From: an uncultured SAR116 cluster alpha proteobacterium | GTDB taxonomy: Bacteria > Pseudomonadota > Alphaproteobacteria > Puniceispirillales > Marisalimonadaceae | Assembly (NCBI GenBank): GCA_902550555.1 | Contig: CACCZR010000013.1 | Coordinates: forward strand, 1-32,788 | DNA: 32,788 bases | Reading direction: 5' to 3' | Part shown: in pieces, positions 9,015 to 17,956 of the stretch | Position numbering within the stretch: position 1 is the stretch's first letter | How the letters are laid out: every line of letters starts with the position of its first letter | Position numbers and translations under genes: made by a program | Notes under the pieces: generated by a model | Told to the model about the DNA's origin: nothing | Seen by the model: the letters and a program-made list of their open reading frames with translations, nothing else | Databases searched by the model: none

Positions 9015-9085
9015 TTAACTTAATATCACTCTTAATTTTTTAAAATTAATATTTCAATTTTATTTTTTTTATTTAAAATTATCAT

Positions 9086-9694
9086 ATGGATAAAAAAAAT
9101 GAAATTTCATGTGGCTGTGGTCAATGTGGAATAGAACTGAATGATACTTCTCCTAAATACTCACTTATGTGTGCGTGTGAAGATTGTAGGCAAGCTTTAA
9201 GTTGGGCTGAAAAAAATGGTGGTGAAAAACCAAAAAATATTCTTTATTCAGTTTATTTGCGTTCTGATATATCAAATTATTTTGGTTTAGAAAATATGGT
9301 TGCTACACATTTACGAGATGAAGCAACTTCTACCAGAGTTTATTGTAAAAAATGCTATTCTTGCATTGCGATTGACCATGTGAATTACCATAATAATGTT
9401 TTAATGATTCAACCTGATCATTGTAAACAAAATTTTAATGTACATATCCCCCCAAAAGCAGTTATTAATCTTCAGGATCATCCTGATGATTTTATTGAAT
9501 TAGATTCTGATACTATTCCAGTTTTTCATTCAAGGAAATATCCTCAAGAAAGAAAAAGATTTTTATCTATAGATCCTATAGCTGAATTTCTCGCTCCACC
9601 TAAAACACAGGCTAAAGGGATAACTTTAAGAGATTTAATCTCTAAAATTGGAACAATAAAAGTATTACATCTTAATAAAGGCGAAGCTTTATAA
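9086..9694 (+). CDS. GFA/CENP-V-like zinc-binding protein
   Basis: This 202-residue protein has an N-terminal Cys-rich domain of the glutathione-dependent formaldehyde-activating (GFA/CENP-V) type. Cys9, Cys11 and Cys14 (CGCGQC) are followed by Cys29, Cys31 and Cys34 (CACEDC) and Cys87, Cys90 and Cys93 (CKKCYSC), which would hold structural and catalytic zinc. The last ~90 residues are not Cys-rich and are not a part I can name. No formaldehyde or glutathione pathway genes are nearby, so the biochemical role is open. The ATG follows a 71-base AT-rich gap after the MATE gene. Confidence 0.65.
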   Translation: MDKKNEISCGCGQCGIELNDTSPKYSLMCACEDCRQALSWAEKNGGEKPKNILYSVYLRSDISNYFGLENMVATHLRDEATSTRVYCKKCYSCIAIDHVNYHNNVLMIQPDHCKQNFNVHIPPKAVINLQDHPDDFIELDSDTIPVFHSRKYPQERKRFLSIDPIAEFLAPPKTQAKGITLRDLISKIGTIKVLHLNKGEAL

Positions 9695-9715
9695 GTTTCA
9701 CTAAAGCTAGTCACT

Positions 9716-9904
9716 ATGGAAACAACATATATCATATCATTTATTGTAGATGGAAGAGAATGGTCAAGTAGACCAATAAAAGGATCACTTCAAGAAGCAA
9801 CTGACGAAGCTAAAGATCAACTTAGAATATCTAGATTTTATGGAAAAAAACCAAAAAAAGTAGAATTCAAAAGCGCAAAACTAATTTCTGGAAATTTTAG
9901 TTAA
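9716..9904 (+). CDS. small uncharacterised protein (62 residues)
   Basis: I do not recognise this protein. It is soluble, rich in Lys and Ser, and has no signal peptide, membrane segment or Cys. It reads like a compact alpha/beta domain: a strand TTYIISFIVDG, a helix from about residue 26 (LQEATDEAKDQLRIS), and a basic strand (KPKKVEFKSAKLI). It starts 21 bases after the GFA-like gene on the same strand and is likely co-transcribed. The even amphipathic pattern and ordinary codon use support a real gene. Confidence 0.6.
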   Translation: METTYIISFIVDGREWSSRPIKGSLQEATDEAKDQLRISRFYGKKPKKVEFKSAKLISGNFS

Positions 9905-9936
9905 ATTAAATATTTTCAATTAGTGTTAAATATGTT

Positions 9937-9951
9937 TAGGTAAATTACCTA
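9937..9951. promoter_or_regulatory. perfect 15-bp palindrome overlapping the cyclase start codon
   Basis: TAGGTAA at 9937-9943 and TTACCTA at 9945-9951 are exact inverted repeats around one central A. The right arm ends on the first base of the cyclase ATG, and the left arm contains the only AGG that could serve as ribosome site. It could be a protein operator or a small RNA hairpin (5 bp stem, AAATT loop) that masks the ribosome site. No regulator can be named. Confidence 0.45.
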
Positions 9952-11849
9952 TGTCTACTCAAGATGCTAACCGTAAAATTGCTGTAATTTTTGCAACTGA
10001 TGTTGTTGGCTATAGCAAACATATGGAAAAAGATGAAGATGCTACTTTAGCAAGTCTTAATGAATGTAATAAAATTATTGAACCCATCATAAAAAAGCAG
10101 AAGGGTAGAATATTTAATACAGGTGGAGATTCTGTCTTTGCAGAATTTCCAAGTGCCGTAGCAGCTATCAATATGGCTGTAGAGTTCCAAAAGAAAATTA
10201 TAGAGCGTAATGGCAATGATTCTACACAGGTCAAATTAGAATACCGTATAGGTATAAACATGGGGGATGTGGTAAAGCAAGGTGATAAGAATCTTATGGG
10301 AGATGGTGTAAATATTGCCGCTCGTTTGGAGGCCTTGGCACAGCCTGGTGGGATCACAATAGCAAAGAATGTTTATGATTTAGTTGCCAAGAAAACAAAG
10401 TATGAATTTAATGATCTTGGTGAACAAAAGGTCAAAGAAAATACATTCCATGCATATGATTTGTTACTAGACCCTTCACAAAAAAGAAAATTAAAAACTC
10501 AATCATCAAAGGCAAAACTTATTGGAATAGTAGGGGGTGCTATAGCTGCAGTATTTATTGGATTATTTTTTACTGGTATTTTCGAAACTGAGAAAAAACT
10601 TGATACCAGTAAAATTGTTGTACTTCCTTTTAAAAGTTTAAGTGACACAAAAAAAGAAAAACTTTTAGCTCTTGGTATATCTCAAGACTTAGGGTCAAAA
10701 CTAACAAAGTCTTCTAAGTCATTGAATATATTAAATTTAAAAAAAATACCAAAAGATTTAAGTGAAGTATCAAAAAAAACAAACGCTTCTTATTTGGTAG
10801 ATGGTAACATCATGCAGATTGATAATATGTTAAGAGTAAAAGTTGATTTGATTGATGGCAAGAATATATCAAATATATGGTCTGAAACATATGATAGAGA
10901 TTTGACAGGTAAAAATATTTTTGCCTTGCAAGATGAAATAATTAAAAAAATTATTAATGAATTAGTTGGAGCTGGAGCAGTACTCTCTAAAGATATAAAT
11001 AAAAAAATAGCTTCAACATCAACAAGTGATATTTCTGTTTATGAATGTATTAATTTTGCTAGAGGCGCAGTTACTCCTTCCTTAAATCCAAAAGCAATTG
11101 AATGTCTTGAAAAGTCAATAAAAAAAGATCCTAATTATGCTGACGCATGGGTTTGGCTTGCTGATAGAAAAAGAGCACAACATTCTTCTTTTTCTATGAC
11201 AAATGAATTCAAGTACATGTTAGAAGAAGCTTCTAAAGAAATTGATAGAGGATTAATATTGGATCCTGAGCATGCTTTTGGTTATTCGACAAAACTACAG
11301 ATCGAATTTTATAAAAACAACTGGCAAGAAATGTTTAATGTTGCTGAGAAAGCCTATTCTCTTGCAGGAGAAAGACCTCATTTGCTTGGTAAAATTGGAT
11401 ACAGTTTAGCATATGGTGGACAATGCGAAAAAGAAGATATTTATAAAAGTACAGATGAATTGAAATCTGTAAAAAATAATAGGTGTCAGTTTCAAAGGGG
11501 TTGTTGGGAAATTGGAAAAAAAGCATATTCCTTAGATACTGGTAATTACGCAACCTGGGATAATTATCTTCTTGCCCAATGTTATCAAACAAGTGAAGAA
11601 CGAGAAAAAGTAGTTGATGTTTTAGAGCCTTTGCAACATAAGAATTTTGTTTGGTGGAATTTACATTTAGGTTTGGCCTACGATCATTTAAAAAAATTTG
11701 AAATTGCAAAAAATCATTTTGAATTTGTTAAAAAATTTTTAAAAGAAGATCATTTAACTAAAGTTAAATTTGCACTAAAGAAACAAAATCAACATTTAAA
11801 TACATATCCATTTATAGAAGCTACTTTAAAAAAATATGGCTTTGAGTAA
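9951..11849 (+). CDS. class III adenylate/guanylate cyclase with membrane anchor, FlgO/TolB-like domain and TPR repeats
   Basis: The N-terminal cyclase domain (about residues 10-170) has the metal-binding Asp17 (ATDVVGYS) and Asp60 (TGGDSVFAEF) and the transition-state residues Asn121 and Arg125 (GVNIAARLE), so it should be active; whether it makes cAMP or cGMP cannot be told by eye. A single membrane helix follows at about residues 190-208. The outer part begins with a domain like FlgO/TolB-N (KIVVLPFKSLS near residue 221) and ends in TPR-like helices (about 365-620). The layout is common in alphaproteobacterial cyclases and suggests a cytoplasmic catalytic head controlled by a periplasmic sensor. 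It has a second, differently built cyclase directly downstream. Confidence 0.88.
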   Translation: MSTQDANRKIAVIFATDVVGYSKHMEKDEDATLASLNECNKIIEPIIKKQKGRIFNTGGDSVFAEFPSAVAAINMAVEFQKKIIERNGNDSTQVKLEYRIGINMGDVVKQGDKNLMGDGVNIAARLEALAQPGGITIAKNVYDLVAKKTKYEFNDLGEQKVKENTFHAYDLLLDPSQKRKLKTQSSKAKLIGIVGGAIAAVFIGLFFTGIFETEKKLDTSKIVVLPFKSLSDTKKEKLLALGISQDLGSKLTKSSKSLNILNLKKIPKDLSEVSKKTNASYLVDGNIMQIDNMLRVKVDLIDGKNISNIWSETYDRDLTGKNIFALQDEIIKKIINELVGAGAVLSKDINKKIASTSTSDISVYECINFARGAVTPSLNPKAIECLEKSIKKDPNYADAWVWLADRKRAQHSSFSMTNEFKYMLEEASKEIDRGLILDPEHAFGYSTKLQIEFYKNNWQEMFNVAEKAYSLAGERPHLLGKIGYSLAYGGQCEKEDIYKSTDELKSVKNNRCQFQRGCWEIGKKAYSLDTGNYATWDNYLLAQCYQTSEEREKVVDVLEPLQHKNFVWWNLHLGLAYDHLKKFEIAKNHFEFVKKFLKEDHLTKVKFALKKQNQHLNTYPFIEATLKKYGFE

Positions 11850-11893
11850 ATGTTTAATTATCTACAAAAAATAATTTTAGTTAAAAAAATTAA

Positions 11894-14050
11894 ATGAAAT
11901 TCTTTTTTTATTTCATAATATTTTTAACAAATCTAATTTTTTTTCAAAATTTATCCTTAGCTAAAAGCAATGATCAATTTTTAGTTCCATTTAAAATTGG
12001 TTTTAAAAGTTTAGAAAATATTCCATATAAACACTTTGAATATTTAGAAGGCTACGATCACAATGTAACTCTTAAAGAACTTAAAGAAGGAAGTTGGAAA
12101 AAGAAGCTAAAAAATTACCAATCTATAGTTGATGGATATTGGGTTAGATTTAAAATTTTAAATAAATTTAATACTAATGAAATTGGTCTTTTTCATAATT
12201 GGAATACTGAAAAAAAGGTTTTTACTGATTTTAATGGATTAGAAAAAATGTATTCCTATTGGAATTTTGAAACTGATGCATGGATTGATGACGGAAGGGT
12301 TTTAGACAAATATAAAATTTTATTACCTAAAAATGAAGTAACGATAGTTTACAACTATTTTAGAAATAATCCTTTAGATAGGTACATGGGAAAGACAAAT
12401 GGTTTAGATAGAATTGGTATTGGAACTTGGGAAACTGTTCGTTTCCAACAATATCTAAGTATATTATCAAATATAGCCACTATATCGATCGTATTTTCTT
12501 TTGCACTTTATTATTTGTTTATGTTTATAGTGTCTAAGGGTCCATATATTTGGTTGTCATTAAGTTTGTTCCAACTATCAATATTATCAACAACAAATCT
12601 GGTAATAGGTAAAGTTTTATCTATAGATCGTTGGGTTTACCATAGCGAATTTTCACTATGTCAGATTTCAATTTTATTCATTTTACTTTTACAATTTTTT
12701 AGATCTTCAATGAATTTAAGAACAACTTTTCCAAAAGTTGACAAGATATATATCTTTATAATTCTATTTTATGTATTAATGGTCATAATCAACTTTTTTA
12801 CTTCATTGAATTGGCCAACTGAAAAATATATTGATTTGGTGAATTATCCACCTGATCGAGGTGGTCCTGGTATTATCCAGATGAAGTTTTTAACAATACC
12901 TTTTTTATTATTATTACTAACTTCAGGAATTTTATCATATAAATTATGGAAAAAAGGTAGTAAATATTCTAAATACTTGTTTGTTTCATTTCTTCTACCA
13001 TTTCTATCTGTTCCAGTGTCTTTGGTATCTTACCTTATTTTAGATTTTACCTGGGTAACTTGGTTTATAATATCTTCTTCGGTAGGTGTTTTATTTATAG
13101 CAATGTTCATTACGTTTGGTTTTGCTGTGGCACAGCAACTAAATGACATGAAAAATTTACTTTTTGAACAACAGGTAAAACTGACAAAAGCATATCAAAG
13201 ATTTGTTCCGAAGCAACTTTTAGAATATTTAGGAAAGGATAGTATTTTAGATGTTAAGCTTGGAGATCAGGTTAGTATTAACATGAGTATTTTATTTGCT
13301 GATATTAGATCTTTTACCTCTATATCAGAAAAAATGTCACCAGAAGAAAATTTTAAATTTGTAAATTCTTATTTAAATAATATTGGTCCATTAATAAGAA
13401 AAAATAATGGCTATATTGATAAATTCATGGGTGATGGTGTTATGGCTTTGTTTAAAACATCTGAGAAAGATGCAGTTACTGCAGCTATTGAAATGCACAA
13501 AAGTTTAAATTTTTATAATCAAAAATCTTCAATAAATGGGCAAGACCCAATTAAAATTGGCATTGGTATAAATACAGGCAAGATGATGTTAGGTACATTA
13601 GGTGAATCTAATCGAATGGAAGGCTCTGTAATAAGTGATGCAGTAAATATTGCATCAAGATTAGAAAGTTTAACGAAATTTTACAAATCTGATATTTTAA
13701 TTAGCGAAGATACAAAGAAAAAAATAAAACAAAAAGATTTATTTACTAGATTTGTGGACATTGTAAAAGTTAAAGGAAAATCTGAGTCATTTTCTATATA
13801 TGAAGTTATTGATAGTAATTCCATTAAGTCATATCAACTAAAAAAAGACACGATTAAAGACTTTAAAAAAGGTATTGAGCTTTATCAAAGTAAAAAATTT
13901 AAAAATGCATTGAAGCTATTTAATAAAATTTTTGATATTAATCCTAATGATTACATCAATTTCTTATACAAAAGTAGATGTGAAAATTTAATTAAAAAAA
14001 CAAATCTTATTAAAAATTGGTCACCAATTGTAGAATATTCTGAAAAATAA
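11894..14050 (+). CDS. membrane-bound class III cyclase with 7TM (DISM-like) sensor
   Basis: Residues 1-23 form a signal peptide (cleavage after SLA). A periplasmic domain of about 165 residues follows, then roughly seven membrane helices between residues 188 and 412, in the manner of 7TMR-DISM sensor proteins. A coiled-coil linker (about 415-445) leads to a cyclase domain with metal-binding Asp470 (FADIRSFT) and Asp514 (KFMGDGVMALF) and transition-state Asn585 and Arg589 (AVNIASRLE), all intact. A short TPR-like tail follows (ALKLFNKIFDINPND). The gene starts 44 bases after the first cyclase gene and ends 7 bases before a lipoprotein gene, suggesting one transcript. The ligand is unknown. 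Confidence 0.85.
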   Translation: MKFFFYFIIFLTNLIFFQNLSLAKSNDQFLVPFKIGFKSLENIPYKHFEYLEGYDHNVTLKELKEGSWKKKLKNYQSIVDGYWVRFKILNKFNTNEIGLFHNWNTEKKVFTDFNGLEKMYSYWNFETDAWIDDGRVLDKYKILLPKNEVTIVYNYFRNNPLDRYMGKTNGLDRIGIGTWETVRFQQYLSILSNIATISIVFSFALYYLFMFIVSKGPYIWLSLSLFQLSILSTTNLVIGKVLSIDRWVYHSEFSLCQISILFILLLQFFRSSMNLRTTFPKVDKIYIFIILFYVLMVIINFFTSLNWPTEKYIDLVNYPPDRGGPGIIQMKFLTIPFLLLLLTSGILSYKLWKKGSKYSKYLFVSFLLPFLSVPVSLVSYLILDFTWVTWFIISSSVGVLFIAMFITFGFAVAQQLNDMKNLLFEQQVKLTKAYQRFVPKQLLEYLGKDSILDVKLGDQVSINMSILFADIRSFTSISEKMSPEENFKFVNSYLNNIGPLIRKNNGYIDKFMGDGVMALFKTSEKDAVTAAIEMHKSLNFYNQKSSINGQDPIKIGIGINTGKMMLGTLGESNRMEGSVISDAVNIASRLESLTKFYKSDILISEDTKKKIKQKDLFTRFVDIVKVKGKSESFSIYEVIDSNSIKSYQLKKDTIKDFKKGIELYQSKKFKNALKLFNKIFDINPNDYINFLYKSRCENLIKKTNLIKNWSPIVEYSEK

Positions 14051-14057
14051 TTAAAAT

Positions 14058-15206
14058 ATGATAAAAAAAATCTTATATTTATGCCTTATGATAACTTCAT
14101 TATTATCTATATTAAGCATTTTACTTCTCACAAGCTGTGAACAATTTGGGAATATACCATCTGGAGAATATAAATTATCTTTAACTAAATCAAAGAATTA
14201 TGATTTAAATCAAGATAAATTTGTTAATGAAGAAAAAGGTATTATTAAAAAAATGAGAGAGGAGGGAAGCTTTTGGAAAAAACCAATTAAAAACATGAAA
14301 AATAATTGGTTTTTTAGTTCAAATGAAACTAGGCCAGAAGTTTTTTTACCAGAGAAAAAAAATCTAGTAAATGATGAGTTTGTAAAATCTTCAAATAATA
14401 TTAAATTTGCTTGGTTAGGTCATTCTACAATTTTGTTATCTATCAATAATAAAGTAATTTTAATAGACCCAGTATTTTCCTCATCTGCTTCACCATTTAA
14501 ATGGATGATTAAAAGGTTTCAACCTCCAGTTTATAGTTTAAACAAACTTCCAAAAGTTGATTTTATTTTAATATCTCATGATCATTACGACCATTTAGAT
14601 ATGGAAACAATAAAATTTTTTAAAGGTCAAAATTTAAAATATATTACTCCGATAGGCATAACTCCTCATTTGCTAAAATGGGGAATAAAAAAAGAGAAAA
14701 TTATAGAATTTGATTGGTGGGAAGAAAAAGAAATTGATGATTTATATTTTATTAGCACTCCCGCACAACATTTTTCTGGCAGGAAAGGTTTTTTTCAATC
14801 CCAAAAGTCACTTTGGTCATCATGGGTTGTGAAATACAACAATAGAAGTTTTTATTTTAATGGTGATTCTGGTTATAACAAACATTACCAAGAGATTGGC
14901 AATAAATATGGACCTATAGATGTTGTGTTTATGGATAGTGGTCAATATAATGAACGGTGGAAAGCTGTTCACAATATGCCTTCAGAAGTAATTCAAGGCT
15001 TTAAAGACTTAAAAGGTAATCACTTAATTCCTGTACACTGGGGAATGTTTACATTGGCAATGCATAACTGGTATGATCCACCTGTTGAAATTGAAAAGAG
15101 AGCAAAAAAAGAAAATATCAATGTGTTGATCCCTAAGATTGGTCAAGTTATAGATATGAAATTTAAACCCGAATTAAAAAGTTGGTGGGAAAAATTAATA
15201 GATTAA
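14058..15206 (+). CDS. lipoprotein metallo-beta-lactamase-fold hydrolase (NAPE-PLD/UlaG-like)
   Basis: A lipoprotein signal peptide with lipobox LTSC puts the lipid-modified Cys at residue 27, so the enzyme should be tethered to a membrane facing the periplasm. The catalytic domain has WLGHSTILL, the di-metal motif SHDHYDHLD (HxHxDH), a later His in PAQHFSGR, Asp in FNGDSGY and a final His in PVHWGMF. This is the order seen in NAPE-PLD-like phosphodiesterases and UlaG lactonases. The 382-residue length fits. Substrate is not shown; a phospholipid-type phosphodiester is one known option for the family. It starts 7 bases after the 7TM cyclase and could be part of the same transcript. Confidence 0.85.
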   Translation: MIKKILYLCLMITSLLSILSILLLTSCEQFGNIPSGEYKLSLTKSKNYDLNQDKFVNEEKGIIKKMREEGSFWKKPIKNMKNNWFFSSNETRPEVFLPEKKNLVNDEFVKSSNNIKFAWLGHSTILLSINNKVILIDPVFSSSASPFKWMIKRFQPPVYSLNKLPKVDFILISHDHYDHLDMETIKFFKGQNLKYITPIGITPHLLKWGIKKEKIIEFDWWEEKEIDDLYFISTPAQHFSGRKGFFQSQKSLWSSWVVKYNNRSFYFNGDSGYNKHYQEIGNKYGPIDVVFMDSGQYNERWKAVHNMPSEVIQGFKDLKGNHLIPVHWGMFTLAMHNWYDPPVEIEKRAKKENINVLIPKIGQVIDMKFKPELKSWWEKLID

Positions 15207-15286
15207 ATTATTTATCTTCGATTTTGATAGAATGAAAATCTTATATAGTTCCTTTATTTTTCCTTTTTTGATCTTAAATAATTTAG

Positions 15287-16813
15287 ATGAAACAATCCTG
15301 TCAAATAGTTTGGTTTAAAAGAGATTTAAGAGTTATTGACCACAAGCCTTTATTAGAAGCATCTAAGACAAATATTCCTACATTACCAGTTTATATTTTT
15401 GAAACTGATTATTGGAAAGAACCTTTTGCATCAAAAAGACATTGGTATTTTATTCATGATTGTCTTTTAGATCTAAAGAGAGATATTTCTAATATGAAGG
15501 CTGAGCTTTTGATTTTTAAAAGTGATGCAATTAATTTTTTTGAACTTATTAAAGAAAAATATAATTTAAAATCAATTTTTGCACATGAAGAAACTTCAAA
15601 TTCTTGGACTTATAAAAGAGATAAGAATGTAATTAATTGGTGTGGCGAAAATAATATCAATTTTTTTCAATACCCAACAAATGGAGTGATTAGAAAATTA
15701 AATGATAGAAATAAATGGTCTAGCCTAAGGAATAAAAGAATGTCAGAAAATATTTTTGAAACTCCAAAAATATTAAATCATTTAAAACATTCAATTAAAT
15801 CTACAGATGTTGAAAAGGAAGATTTGATTTATTCAAAAGAAAAAATTTTTACATATCAAAAAGGCGGTAGACAAGAAGGATTAAAATTATTAAATAACTT
15901 TTTAACTAAAAAGCTAAATAGTTATTTACCTAATATCTCTGGTCCAAATTTTTCTGATAAATATTGTTCAAGACTTTCGCCACATCTTACAAATGGGACA
16001 CTTTCAGTTAAAGAGGTTTATAAAAGAATAAAAGACTTTAAAAATAACTGTGAAAAAAAAGGTTTAAAGTATAATAAAAGGGGGTTATCCGCATTTAGTT
16101 CAAGATTATCTTGGAGATGTCACTTCATTCAAAAATTAGAGGATCAACCATCTATTGAATATAAATGTATGCATTCAAGTTATGAGGGAATGAGAGATAA
16201 GAATTCAAATAAAGATAGATTAAAAGCTTGGGAAAAAGGAAAAACTGGCTTTCCATTTATTGATGCTTGTATGCGTTATTTAACTCACAATGGTTGGATT
16301 ACATTTCGAATGAGGGCAATGTTAACAAGTTTTGTAAGTTATGATTTGTGGATTGATTGGAGATCATCTGGATATGTGTTGGCAAAATTATTTACTGATT
16401 ACGAACCCGGAATTCATTATAGTCAATTACAAATGCAGTCAGGTGTAACAGGAATAAATACTCTTAGAATATATAATCCTATAAAACAGTCTATGGAACA
16501 TGATAAAGAGGGCAACTTTATAAAAAAGTGGGTACCTGAATTAAAAAATATTCCTTCTTCATTTATTCATGAACCTTGGAAAATGAATTCAGAAATGCAA
16601 TCAAAGTACAAATGTATTCTTGGAAAAGATTATCCAAACCCAATTGTTGAACATAAAGAAGCTGTAAAACTTGCACGAGAAAAAATATCTATAGCTCGAA
16701 AAGATAATGACTATCGATTAAAGTCAAATAAAGTTTTTAATAAACATGGAAGTAGAAGTAAAACTAGATCAACAAAAACAAGAACAGCATCAAAACAACT
16801 TGAGTTGATTTAA
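15287..16813 (+). CDS. photolyase/cryptochrome family flavoprotein, atypical electron-transfer residues
   Basis: The N-terminal antenna domain starts with IVWFKRDLRVIDH and is followed by the FAD-binding domain, with RLSPHLTNGTLSVKEV, LSWRCHFIQKLED and KTGFPFIDACMRYLTHNGW. At 508 residues the length is normal. Against E. coli PhrB (from memory, ungapped in this part, offset one) Trp358 corresponds to Trp359. However, the positions of Trp382 and Trp306 are Leu381 and Lys305, and the flavin-facing Asn378 is His377 within GIHYSQLQMQSG. It belongs to a distinct subfamily that I associate with marine bacteria, where DNA repair is assumed rather than known. It ends exactly where the oppositely oriented enolase-family gene ends. 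Confidence 0.85.
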   Translation: MKQSCQIVWFKRDLRVIDHKPLLEASKTNIPTLPVYIFETDYWKEPFASKRHWYFIHDCLLDLKRDISNMKAELLIFKSDAINFFELIKEKYNLKSIFAHEETSNSWTYKRDKNVINWCGENNINFFQYPTNGVIRKLNDRNKWSSLRNKRMSENIFETPKILNHLKHSIKSTDVEKEDLIYSKEKIFTYQKGGRQEGLKLLNNFLTKKLNSYLPNISGPNFSDKYCSRLSPHLTNGTLSVKEVYKRIKDFKNNCEKKGLKYNKRGLSAFSSRLSWRCHFIQKLEDQPSIEYKCMHSSYEGMRDKNSNKDRLKAWEKGKTGFPFIDACMRYLTHNGWITFRMRAMLTSFVSYDLWIDWRSSGYVLAKLFTDYEPGIHYSQLQMQSGVTGINTLRIYNPIKQSMEHDKEGNFIKKWVPELKNIPSSFIHEPWKMNSEMQSKYKCILGKDYPNPIVEHKEAVKLAREKISIARKDNDYRLKSNKVFNKHGSRSKTRSTKTRTASKQLELI

Positions 16814-17941
16814 TTAATTGGATAATTGAATAAATTCTGATGCTTTGTCTAAATTTAGTTCAGTGCCCAACCCTATGGATTCTTCAAATTGTATAATACC
16901 ATTTGATATTTTTAAACTTTTTGACACAGGGTCAGCTACCAGGTATTGGTTTGTAATACTAAGATCCCAATTGGCTTGAGATATTGCTTGAGCCACATGT
17001 GAAATTGCTAAACTTGCAATACTAGTTTCTGCAACTTTTCCAGATAGATTAACATTTAGTCCAAGTTCATTGGCTCTCTCACCACATTTAAAAGCCTCAT
17101 ATGCTCCTCCAAGTTTAATTGTTTTTAAACTCAAGCCTGTTGTTATTTTTTTTATTCCTATCTCTATAACATCATTAATTGAGTGAACACCTTCATCTGA
17201 ACAGGTGGGAACTGTACTTAATGCTGTAATTTCTGAAATTTTGTCTTTTTGTGATGCTGAAATCGGTTGTTCAAAAAATGATATACCTGCATCTTTAGCA
17301 TTTTTTGCAAATTCAATAGCATCACTTGTTGAATACCCTTCATTAGCATCTGCAGAAAAAAAACATTTATCAAAACCAATTTGAGAAATTGCAGAACATC
17401 TATTTAAATCAGTTTTTGCATCATTAGATCCAACTTTTATTTTAAATTTTGTAAATCCATCATCTAACGCTTTTTTAAAATCCTCAATTTCTTCTGTTAG
17501 ATTTTTTCCTGCAACCATCTTTATAATTGGTATTGAAGTTCTTTTGGAATCTGAAAATATTTTGTAAAGAGGAACTTCATTTTCTTTGGCAATCAAATCA
17601 AGTAGGGCAATTTCAAAAGCTGATTTTGCACCTTTGTTCTCGTAAAGTGGAGAATTTTTTAAAATATCAAGATCATTTAATGAAGTTATGTTTTTATTTA
17701 TTAATATATTTTTTAAAAATGTTGCTCCTGCAAACATGCCTTGTGAAAATTCACCAGTCATTGTTGGAGCAGAAGAAGCTTCTCCCCATCCATAATTATC
17801 ATTTTGATTAGTTATTTTTACAAAAAGATTTTCAGCACTATCAACACTAATTCCAGCCATTTTAATAGGTTTCTTTAAAGGTATTTTCAAAGTGTAAATA
17901 TCTATAGATTTTATTAAAATATCACTTTTCATTTTAAACAT
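16814..17941 (-). CDS. enolase-superfamily enzyme, muconate-cycloisomerase subgroup
   Basis: This 375-residue protein has the full active-site set of the muconate lactonizing enzyme (MLE) subgroup: Lys167-x-Lys169 (KFKIKVG), metal ligands Asp198 (DAN), Glu224 (FFEQP) and Asp249 (CSDEG), and the second acid/base Lys273 (LKTIKLGG). Known members cyclise muconates, racemise N-acylamino acids, epimerise dipeptides or act in o-succinylbenzoate synthesis; sequence alone does not choose. It is the last gene of the minus-strand operon, 15 bases after the CoA transferase, so an acid linked to CoA chemistry is likely. The start used is the first ATG; Met4 is a possible alternative. It abuts the photolyase stop with no gap. 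Confidence 0.85.
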   Translation of the reverse strand: MFKMKSDILIKSIDIYTLKIPLKKPIKMAGISVDSAENLFVKITNQNDNYGWGEASSAPTMTGEFSQGMFAGATFLKNILINKNITSLNDLDILKNSPLYENKGAKSAFEIALLDLIAKENEVPLYKIFSDSKRTSIPIIKMVAGKNLTEEIEDFKKALDDGFTKFKIKVGSNDAKTDLNRCSAISQIGFDKCFFSADANEGYSTSDAIEFAKNAKDAGISFFEQPISASQKDKISEITALSTVPTCSDEGVHSINDVIEIGIKKITTGLSLKTIKLGGAYEAFKCGERANELGLNVNLSGKVAETSIASLAISHVAQAISQANWDLSITNQYLVADPVSKSLKISNGIIQFEESIGLGTELNLDKASEFIQLSN

Positions 17942-17956
17942 ATAATAATCTCTTTA

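Noticed and set aside
10010-10357. Long open frame on the minus strand inside the first cyclase gene
   Set aside because: It is antisense to a clearly conserved cyclase domain, has no family resemblance and reflects the codon use of the real gene.
15221-15241. Possible hairpin GATTTT...AAAATC before the photolyase gene
   Set aside because: Six AT-rich pairs without a T tract; not distinguishable from background in this composition.
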